A stretch of 64,000 nt of DNA. Origin: Sphingorhabdus sp. 109. GTDB taxonomy: Bacteria > Pseudomonadota > Alphaproteobacteria > Sphingomonadales > Sphingomonadaceae. Each line of letters begins with the position of its first letter. The stretch's first letter is position 1. This document shows, piece after piece, positions 46,566 to 53,648 of this stretch. The notes beneath the pieces are model-generated. The model was not told the origin of the DNA. It saw only the letters and a list, made by a program, of their open reading frames with translations, and ran no database searches. Location: the NCBI RefSeq assembly GCF_902506555.1, contig NZ_LR732707.1:892001-956000 (forward strand). Direction: 5' to 3'. The translations under genes and the position numbers were made by a program.

Positions 46566-48536
46566 TTGTTTAAGAAAATCCTGATCGCAAACCGTGGTGA
46601 AATCGCCTGCCGGGTCATTCGCACTGCCCAGAAAATGGGGATCAAGACGGTTGCCGTCTATTCCGATGCGGATGCGCGCAGCCCCCATGTCAAAATGGCG
46701 GATGAAGCCGTGCATATCGGTGCGTCTCCTGCTGCGGAATCCTATCTGATCGCCGAAAAGATCATCCAGGCTTGCAAGGACACCGGCGCGGAAGCCGTGC
46801 ATCCCGGCTATGGCTTCCTGTCCGAGCGGACCAGCTTTGCACAGGAACTGGCGGACAATGATATTGCCTTCATCGGGCCGCCACCCAATGCGATTGCGGC
46901 GATGGGCGACAAGATCGAGTCGAAGAAGCTCGCCGAAAAGGCTGGCGTCAGCGTTGTTCCTGGTCATATCGGCGAGATTGACGATACCGAACATGCTGTG
47001 CGCATTTCTTCGGACATCGGTTATCCGGTGATGATGAAGGCCAGCGCGGGCGGCGGCGGCAAGGGCATGCGGCTCGCTTGGAACGAGAAAGACGTTCGCG
47101 AAGGCTTTGAAGCGACCAAGCGCGAAGGCCTTGCCAGCTTTGGCGATGACCGTGTGTTTATCGAGAAATTCATCGAACAGCCGCGCCATATCGAAATCCA
47201 GGTGCTTGGCGACAAGCATGGCAATGTCATCTATCTCGGCGAACGCGAATGTTCGATCCAGCGACGCCACCAGAAGGTCGTCGAGGAAGCGCCATCGCCG
47301 TTCGTCGATCCCGAAATGCGCAAGAAGATGGGCGAACAGGCGGTCGCGCTGTCGCAGGCCGTGGGCTATTATAGCGCCGGTACGGTCGAGCTGATCGTCG
47401 GGGCGGATAAGAGCTTTTATTTCCTTGAAATGAACACCCGTCTGCAGGTCGAACATCCGGTCACCGAATATATCACCGGTCTCGATCTGGTCGAACAGAT
47501 GATCCGCGTTGCCTATGGCGAAAAACTGCCGCTGACGCAGGATGATGTGACGCTGACCGGCTGGGCGGTCGAAAACCGCGTCTATGCCGAAGATCCTTAT
47601 CGCGGCTTCCTGCCTTCCACTGGTCGTCTGGTCAAATATCGGCCACCGGAAGCGGAAGAAGGTATTCGCGTTGACGATGGCGTGGCCGAAGGCGGCGAGG
47701 TGTCGATCTTCTATGATCCGATGATCGCGAAGCTGATCACCTATGGCGAGACCCGCATCGAGGCAATTGATCGCCAGATCGACGCGCTGAACCGGTTCGA
47801 GCTGGTCGGTCCCGGTCACAATATCGATTTCCTCTCGGCGCTGATGCAGCACGAGCGTTTCCGCGAAGGCAATATCACCACCAATTTCATCGCCGAGGAA
47901 TATCCCGACGGTTTTCACGGCGCTCCGGCATCCGACGAACTGCTGGTTAATCTTGCCGCCATTGGCGCTTTTGCCGCCACCGCCCATGCGGATCGGGCGC
48001 GCCGAGTCGACAATCAGCTTGGCAAGCGTCTCGAAGCGCCCTCCGAATGGCAGGTGAAGATCGGCGACAAGATCATGGATGTGCTGATTTCCGAAGAGGA
48101 AATCTCGGTCGATGGTACGGCTGTAGACCTGTCGATGGAATATACACCGGGCGATAGTCTGATTCTCGCCGAAGTTGCGGGCAAGCCGCTGTCGGTGAAG
48201 ATCGCGAAAAGCTCCGACGGTTTCGCACTCAACAGTCATGGTGCAACCCACAAGGCACGGATCCTGCCCGCCCATGTTGCGCAACATGCGGTGCACATGA
48301 TCGAGAAGATCCCGCCCGATCTGTCGAAATTCCTGCTTTGCCCGATGCCCGGCTTGCTGGTCGCGCTGCACGTGGGCGAGGGCGATAGCGTGGTCGAGGG
48401 GCAACCTCTGGCCGTGGTCGAGGCGATGAAGATGGAGAATATTCTTCGTGCCGAGAAAAATGGCGTGGTAAAATCGGTGGAAGCCGCGCAGGGTGATAGC
48501 CTTGCCGTTGATGCGGTGATACTCGAACTGGAATAG
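46566..48536 (+). CDS. pccA: Propionyl-CoA carboxylase, biotin carboxylase and carrier (alpha) subunit
   Basis: 656 residues. An N-terminal biotin carboxylase (K-I-L-I-A-N-R-G-E-I-A-C-R, the A-G-G-G-G-K-G-M-R ATP loop, and M-N-T-R-L-Q-V-E-H-P) occupies about 1-450. A linker domain follows, then a C-terminal biotin carrier with biotinylated Lys622 in E-A-M-K-M-E-N. The start is a TTG (read as Met) with GGAG eight bases upstream; a GTG at 46542 lies inside the repeat and is less likely. Together with PccB it carboxylates propionyl-CoA. Confidence 0.95.
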   Translation: MFKKILIANRGEIACRVIRTAQKMGIKTVAVYSDADARSPHVKMADEAVHIGASPAAESYLIAEKIIQACKDTGAEAVHPGYGFLSERTSFAQELADNDIAFIGPPPNAIAAMGDKIESKKLAEKAGVSVVPGHIGEIDDTEHAVRISSDIGYPVMMKASAGGGGKGMRLAWNEKDVREGFEATKREGLASFGDDRVFIEKFIEQPRHIEIQVLGDKHGNVIYLGERECSIQRRHQKVVEEAPSPFVDPEMRKKMGEQAVALSQAVGYYSAGTVELIVGADKSFYFLEMNTRLQVEHPVTEYITGLDLVEQMIRVAYGEKLPLTQDDVTLTGWAVENRVYAEDPYRGFLPSTGRLVKYRPPEAEEGIRVDDGVAEGGEVSIFYDPMIAKLITYGETRIEAIDRQIDALNRFELVGPGHNIDFLSALMQHERFREGNITTNFIAEEYPDGFHGAPASDELLVNLAAIGAFAATAHADRARRVDNQLGKRLEAPSEWQVKIGDKIMDVLISEEEISVDGTAVDLSMEYTPGDSLILAEVAGKPLSVKIAKSSDGFALNSHGATHKARILPAHVAQHAVHMIEKIPPDLSKFLLCPMPGLLVALHVGEGDSVVEGQPLAVVEAMKMENILRAEKNGVVKSVEAAQGDSLAVDAVILELE

Positions 48537-48570
48537 ACCGATTGAACAACGCCTCGGGGAGGGCACAGAT

Positions 48571-50208
48571 ATGGCCAGTGACGCTGCGATAGCGGGACAA
48601 CGCGAACCGACGCAGAAGGAAATAAGACTGGTCATAGCGGCGTCCTCCGCCGGCACCATTTTCGAATGGTACGATTTTTTCATCTACGGCACGCTCTTCT
48701 ACATTATCGGGCCGACCTTTTTCCCCAGCGGCAATCCGACGCTGGAAATCCTGATGGTCTGGGCGACCTTCGCCATCGGCTTCGGTTTCCGTCCGGTGGG
48801 CGCCATTCTTTTCGGCTTTCTCGGCGACAAGCTGGGCCGCAAATATACGTTCCTTGTTACGGTTACCCTGATGGGGATTGCCACGGCAGGGGTTGGTTTC
48901 ATTCCAAGCGCCGAGACGATCGGGCTGGCGGCGCCGCTGATCGTGATCTTTCTGCGGATATTGCAGGGTCTGGCGCTGGGCGGCGAATATGGTGGCGCGG
49001 CGATTTATGTCGCGGAACATGCGCCGACCAACAAGCGCGGCTATTATACCAGCTATATCCAGGCCAGCGTTGCCGGCGGGTTTGTCCTGTCGATCGGAGT
49101 CATTCTGGCCTGTCGCTTCCTGATTCCGGAACAGGAATTTAATGACTGGGGCTGGCGGGTGCCCTTCCTGCTGTCGATCATGCTGCTGGCAATATCACTG
49201 TGGATGCGTCTGAAGCTGAACGAGAGCCCCGTTTTTCAGGCAATGAAGGCGGCAGGTGAAACGGCGGGCAACCCTTTTGTCGAAAGTTTCACCTACCCTG
49301 GCAACAAGAAGCGGATTTTTGTCGCGCTGTTCGGCATCACCGGCGTGTTGACCACCATCTGGTATACCGCCTTCTTTTCCGGCATGTCCTTTCTTCGCGG
49401 GCCAATGAACATGGAGGCGCGCACCGTTGACATCGTCCTGTTTGTCTCCGGTCTGATTGCCATGTCGTTTTACCTTGTTGTTGGGAAATGGTCGGACCGG
49501 GTCGGGCGCAAGAAACCGATTGTCGTCGGTGCGCTGCTGTCGCTGCTGCTGCTCTTTCCAGCGTTCTGGGGATTGGGGCAGCTCGCCAATCCCGGTCTGG
49601 CGGAAGCCGCCAAGGCCCATCCCGTGCGGGTGGAGGGCAGTGCCTGCAGCACCGATCCTTTTGCCGAACTGTTCAGTCGGGAACAGAGCGATTGCGGTAA
49701 AATTCTGGAAACTCTGACATCTGCCGGCGTGTCCTATACATTGGTCGATGCCAGCGAACTGAAATTGAGCGCTGGCAACAACCCGATCGCTATCGAGCCC
49801 TCGTGGCTGGAAGACGGGGCTGCGCGCAGCAGCGGCATTCGCGCTGCGCTGGCCGTATATGGCTATGATTTTGCCAGGCAGCAGCCGGGCATGGCCAGCA
49901 TATTGGGGATCGTTGCCATCTTGCTGGTGCTCGGGGCCCTCAGTGCCTTGACCTACGGATCGGTCGCCGCTCTGCTGTCAGAAATGTTCCCGGCCAAAAT
50001 CCGCTATAGCTCGATGTCGATTCCCTATCATATCGGCGCCGGCTATCTCGGTGGCTTCCTGCCGCTGATTGCCGGATATATCGTGGCGCGTTCCGGCGAT
50101 ATATACGCCGGTCTCTGGTACACATGGGTGGTCGTCGCATTCGGTGCGGCCGTTGCCTGGTGGGGCATTCCCAACGACCCGGAAGCGGCTCTCGACGAAG
50201 CGGCCTAA
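48571..50208 (+). CDS. MFS transporter, metabolite:H+ symporter (ProP/MHS) type, with inserted loop domain
   Basis: 545 residues, about 100 longer than typical for this family. The first half has the MHS hallmarks F-E-W-Y-D-F-F-I-Y-G and G-F-L-G-D-K-L-G-R-K plus Q-G-L-A-L-G-G-E-Y-G-G-A. Membrane helices continue to about residue 335 and resume at about 440. The stretch between (two cysteines, 359 and 375, and polar sequence) is an extra loop domain. The substrate is unknown; its place after pccA suggests a carboxylate such as propionate or succinate, as inference only. alr follows closely. Confidence 0.88.
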   Translation: MASDAAIAGQREPTQKEIRLVIAASSAGTIFEWYDFFIYGTLFYIIGPTFFPSGNPTLEILMVWATFAIGFGFRPVGAILFGFLGDKLGRKYTFLVTVTLMGIATAGVGFIPSAETIGLAAPLIVIFLRILQGLALGGEYGGAAIYVAEHAPTNKRGYYTSYIQASVAGGFVLSIGVILACRFLIPEQEFNDWGWRVPFLLSIMLLAISLWMRLKLNESPVFQAMKAAGETAGNPFVESFTYPGNKKRIFVALFGITGVLTTIWYTAFFSGMSFLRGPMNMEARTVDIVLFVSGLIAMSFYLVVGKWSDRVGRKKPIVVGALLSLLLLFPAFWGLGQLANPGLAEAAKAHPVRVEGSACSTDPFAELFSREQSDCGKILETLTSAGVSYTLVDASELKLSAGNNPIAIEPSWLEDGAARSSGIRAALAVYGYDFARQQPGMASILGIVAILLVLGALSALTYGSVAALLSEMFPAKIRYSSMSIPYHIGAGYLGGFLPLIAGYIVARSGDIYAGLWYTWVVVAFGAAVAWWGIPNDPEAALDEAA

Positions 50209-50227
50209 AGGCCCTATCGGTCGCTTC

Positions 50228-51283
50228 ATGAGTGACGACAAACCGAATATTCCGCCGACCGCACGCGTGAAGCTGGACTCAGACGCGCTGCTTGCCAACT
50301 GGCGCGCGCTTGACCTTATGTCGGGCGCAGCAAAGGCCGGAGCTGCGGTTAAGGCCAACGCTTATGGTCTGGGCGCCCGCAATGTCGTGGCCAGGCTGGT
50401 CGCGGCGGGTTGCACCGACTTTTTCGTCGCCAATTGGCAGGAAGCGCAGGAAATCGAAGACCTGACCACGGGCAAGGCACAAGTGTCGGTGCTCAACGGG
50501 GTGCGTGCAGCCGATTTGCCCTTCGCGCTCCGTTCTCCGGCCAAGCCTGTGCTGAACAGTCTTGAGCAGGTGCAGCGCTGGAAGTCCAGCGGCAGGTCCT
50601 GCGACATCATGATCAACAGCGGCATGAACCGGCTCGGTATCAATGTGGAAGATCTGGACGCCGGTCTGTTTGCCGGGATGGCGATCGATATGGTGATGAG
50701 CCACCTGGCCTCGGCCGACGAGGACGGGCCGCAAAATGGGGAGCAGCTCTCGCGATATAATGCTGCGCTGGAAATCGTGACCGGCAAGCGGGCCAGTCTT
50801 GCCAACAGCGCCGGTATCGCACTGGGGAGCAACTATCATTTCGATGTGACCCGCCCCGGTCTTTCTCTTTACGGCGGAATCCAGCGCCCGGATCTGGACG
50901 GCGTCATCACTCAGGTCGCAGTTCCGCAGGCGGAAATCATCCAGGTGCGCTCGCTTCAAGCGGGGGACAAGCTCGGCTATAACGCGCAATATATTGCGGC
51001 CGAACCGCACAAGGTCGGCATATTGGCGATGGGCTATGCCGATGGCTATTTGCGCGGTTTTTCCAACAACGGCATGTTCATGCATGACGGATATCTGCTG
51101 CCGGTGCTGGGCCGCGTGTCTATGGACCTGATCGCGATCGATCTTGCGGCAGCGCCCTATCTGCAAGAAGGCGACTGGGTCGACTGCGAATATGATCTGG
51201 AAGTTGCCTCTGCCCAGTCGGGCCTGTCGCAATATGAGCTGATCACCGGTCTTGGCAACCGGCTTGCCCGCGACTGGACATAG
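50228..51283 (+). CDS. alr: Alanine racemase
   Basis: A 351-residue PLP enzyme making D-alanine for peptidoglycan. The PLP lysine is Lys42 in V-K-A-N-A-Y-G-L-G, the second catalytic residue is Tyr251 in L-G-Y-N-A-Q-Y, and G-R-V-S-M-D-L-I lies near the C terminus. The frame runs back into the transporter gene, but the ATG 19 bases after that gene fits the family. No strong ribosome site is visible. Confidence 0.93.
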   Translation: MSDDKPNIPPTARVKLDSDALLANWRALDLMSGAAKAGAAVKANAYGLGARNVVARLVAAGCTDFFVANWQEAQEIEDLTTGKAQVSVLNGVRAADLPFALRSPAKPVLNSLEQVQRWKSSGRSCDIMINSGMNRLGINVEDLDAGLFAGMAIDMVMSHLASADEDGPQNGEQLSRYNAALEIVTGKRASLANSAGIALGSNYHFDVTRPGLSLYGGIQRPDLDGVITQVAVPQAEIIQVRSLQAGDKLGYNAQYIAAEPHKVGILAMGYADGYLRGFSNNGMFMHDGYLLPVLGRVSMDLIAIDLAAAPYLQEGDWVDCEYDLEVASAQSGLSQYELITGLGNRLARDWT

Positions 51284-51312
51284 CGCCGTAACAATACTGT
51301 ATTTCTACGCAG

Positions 51313-51397
51313 TTGCACAAAATATAAATGCTGCGCACAAAACACTGATAACGACAAAAGTTGCGGCAATGCACAAATAGGTTTAGTGCTCTTGCAA
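51313..51397. promoter_or_regulatory. Cluster of TGC-rich boxes upstream of phaR
   Basis: Several related motifs lie in this 85-base stretch: TGCACAAA at 51314 and 51370, TGCGCACAAA at 51332, the near-palindrome TTGCGGCAA at 51361 and TTGCAA at 51392. PhaR proteins of Paracoccus and Rhodobacter bind TGC-rich sites and repress their own gene. Autoregulation here is inference from the family and position. Confidence 0.5.
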
Positions 51398-51463
51398 CAT
51401 ATAAATAATTGTCGGTTGGAAAGTCCTCATCAAGAACAGGATTTTAACCCGTCGGGAGCAGAT

Positions 51464-52081
51464 ATGGCCAAGTCCAAGAACATAAATCCAGGTGATCCTA
51501 TAACGATCAAGAAATATGCCAACCGGCGTCTCTACAACACCGAGACCTCGAGCTATATCACGCTCGACTTTCTCGCCGAGATGACTCGCAACGATCAGGA
51601 TTTTATCGTGGTCGATGCGAAGACCGGCGAGGATATCACACATAATGTACTGACTCAGATCATCGTCGACGAGGAAAGCAGCGGCAAGCAGATGCTGCCG
51701 GTCAAATTCCTGCGTCAATTGATCTCCATGTACGGTAACAGCATGCAATCCCTGATGCCTTCCTATCTCGAGGCTTCGATGGATAATTTCCGCAAGAACC
51801 AGAAGCAGTTTCAGGAAGCGGTCGAAGGCGCGCTCAACAAAAACCCGCTCGGGCAGATGGCGGTGAAGAACCAGAAGCAATTTCAGGAAGCGGTAGAAAA
51901 TGCGCTGAAGGCCAGTCCGTTGGCCGGGGTTTTCGAAAAGGCATTGAGTATCGGTCAGGGTGACCGGAACGAAAGCGAAGATGAAGCGGAAAATCAATTG
52001 TCCGACAAGGATATTGAAATTATGGAGCTGAAAAAACAGTTGGCGGATATCCAGTCCAAAATTGACAAGATCGACAACTGA
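51464..52081 (+). CDS. phaR: Polyhydroxyalkanoate synthesis regulator PhaR
   Basis: A 205-residue DNA-binding repressor that also senses PHA polymer and controls phasin and granule genes. The conserved N-terminal domain holds I-K-K-Y-A-N-R-R-L-Y-N-T-E-T-S-S-Y-I-T-L; a middle domain with E-D-I-T-H-N-V-L-T-Q follows. The region from residue 111 holds a 24-residue internal duplication (K-N-Q-K-Q-F-Q-E-A-V-E twice), and the tail is a short coiled coil. GGGAG sets the ATG. No other pha gene is nearby. Confidence 0.94.
   Translation: MAKSKNINPGDPITIKKYANRRLYNTETSSYITLDFLAEMTRNDQDFIVVDAKTGEDITHNVLTQIIVDEESSGKQMLPVKFLRQLISMYGNSMQSLMPSYLEASMDNFRKNQKQFQEAVEGALNKNPLGQMAVKNQKQFQEAVENALKASPLAGVFEKALSIGQGDRNESEDEAENQLSDKDIEIMELKKQLADIQSKIDKIDN
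51794..51894 (+). repeat. Internal tandem duplication in phaR
   Basis: A 29-base block at 51794-51822 recurs at 51866-51894 with a single base change, at a period of 72 bases (24 codons). The copies encode the same K-N-Q-K-Q-F-Q-E-A-V stretch. Such near-identity in a coding repeat points to a fairly recent duplication or to conversion between the two. Confidence 0.8.
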
Positions 52082-52112
52082 TCTTCAGCCCCATAACCCG
52101 CAGGAAAAACCA

Positions 52113-53648
52113 GTGAAGAAAAATGCCCTATCCATTACCCGGGAAAAAGATTTCGCGGGATGGTATCAACAGGTGATTACAGAAGCCGACATGGCCGAGG
52201 AGTCCGGCGTACGCGGCAGCATGATCATGCGGCCCTGGGGCTATGGCATCTGGGAACGGGTGCAATTTCTGATGGACCAGCGGATCAAGGCGTCTGGTCA
52301 TGAAAATTGCTATTTCCCGCTGTTCATCCCGCTCAGCTATTTCTCGAAAGAGGCCGAGCATGTCGACGGCTTTGCCAAGGAGATGGCGGTTGTCACGCAT
52401 CACCGGCTGATCAAGGGCGACGATGGCGGTCTGGTCGTCGATCCGGAAGCCAAGCTGGAAGAACCACTGGTCGTGCGGCCGACCTCCGAGACCGTGATCG
52501 GCACCGCTTTTGCCCGCTGGGTGCAGAGCTGGCGCGACCTGCCGGTGATGATCAATCAATGGGCCAATGTGGTGCGCTGGGAAATGCGGACCAGAATGTT
52601 CCTGCGGACCACGGAATTTCTCTGGCAGGAAGGCCATACGGCCCACGCCACAAAGGCCGAGGCGATGGAAGAAACGCTCAACGCACTGGAAATGTACCGC
52701 GACTTTTCGGAAAGCGTGCTGGCCATGCCGGTCGTCGCCGGAGAGAAACCGGAAAATGAACGTTTCCCAGGCGCCGATGCGACTTATTCGATCGAGGCGA
52801 TGATGCAGGATGGCAAGGCCTTGCAGGCGGGCACCAGCCACTTCCTTGGCCAGACGTTCAGCAAGGCTCAGAATATCCGCTATCAGGACAAGGAAGGCGA
52901 GTTCCAGTTTGCCTACACGACCAGCTGGGGTACGTCGACGCGGATGATCGGCGGCGTCATCATGACCCATGGCGATGACGACGGCATGCGCGTGCCGCCG
53001 CTTATTGCGCCCTATCAGGTGGTGATCGTGCCGATGCTGCGCGACAAGCCGGAAGACGAAGCCGTGCTGGACTATTGCAAGGCGCTGGCGCAGGACATTG
53101 GCAAGCTGAGAGCCTTTGACGAACCGGTCCGGGTAAAGCTGGATATCACGGGCGCCAAGACCCAGACCAAGCGCTGGTCCTGGATCAAGAAAGGCGCGCC
53201 GGTCATATTGGAAATCGGACCGCGCGACATGGCCGACGACAAGGTGGCGATGATCCGGCGTGACGCGCTCTATCAGGACAGCGGCAAACTCGACACGAAA
53301 TTTCTCGCCCGGGCGGATTTCATTCCGGAAATCCCGGTGCTTTTGTCCGAGGTCCAGTCGGCATTGCACGCGGAAGCCAGGCAGCGGCTTGAGGGCAATA
53401 TCACGCGCGGTGTCGAACATTGGTCAGACGTCGAGCGGTTTTACAAAGAGAATAAGAAACATCCGGGCTGGCTCGAAGTGCAATGGTGCAAGGCCACCGC
53501 TGACGAACTGGACGGGATCGAAGAACGGCTGAAAAAGCTGAAGCTGACTTTCCGTAATGTTCCGGTGGATGCCGCGCCGGCAGACGGGGTCTGCATCTTC
53601 ACCGGCAAGCCGGCGGTCGAGCGGATCATCATCGGCAAAGCATATTGA
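52113..53648 (+). CDS. proS: Prolyl-tRNA synthetase, archaeal/eukaryal-type
   Basis: A 511-residue class II synthetase charging tRNA-Pro. Motif 2 and 3 regions are visible (R-T-R-M-F-L-R-T-T-E-F-L-W-Q-E and D-D-D-G-M-R-V-P-P). It lacks the bacterial editing insertion and has a C-terminal extension ending in a tyrosine (G-K-A-Y), both marks of the archaeal/eukaryal type rather than the 440-residue form of most alphaproteobacteria. The GTG start has AGGA seven bases upstream. The rnr ATG overlaps its stop. Confidence 0.92.
   Translation: MKKNALSITREKDFAGWYQQVITEADMAEESGVRGSMIMRPWGYGIWERVQFLMDQRIKASGHENCYFPLFIPLSYFSKEAEHVDGFAKEMAVVTHHRLIKGDDGGLVVDPEAKLEEPLVVRPTSETVIGTAFARWVQSWRDLPVMINQWANVVRWEMRTRMFLRTTEFLWQEGHTAHATKAEAMEETLNALEMYRDFSESVLAMPVVAGEKPENERFPGADATYSIEAMMQDGKALQAGTSHFLGQTFSKAQNIRYQDKEGEFQFAYTTSWGTSTRMIGGVIMTHGDDDGMRVPPLIAPYQVVIVPMLRDKPEDEAVLDYCKALAQDIGKLRAFDEPVRVKLDITGAKTQTKRWSWIKKGAPVILEIGPRDMADDKVAMIRRDALYQDSGKLDTKFLARADFIPEIPVLLSEVQSALHAEARQRLEGNITRGVEHWSDVERFYKENKKHPGWLEVQWCKATADELDGIEERLKKLKLTFRNVPVDAAPADGVCIFTGKPAVERIIIGKAY

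Noticed and set aside
45348-48683. A 1111-codon open frame on the minus strand across bioB and pccA
   Set aside because: It lies wholly antisense to two well-recognised enzymes, has no ribosome site, and its product resembles no family. Long antisense frames are expected from the codon bias of this genome.
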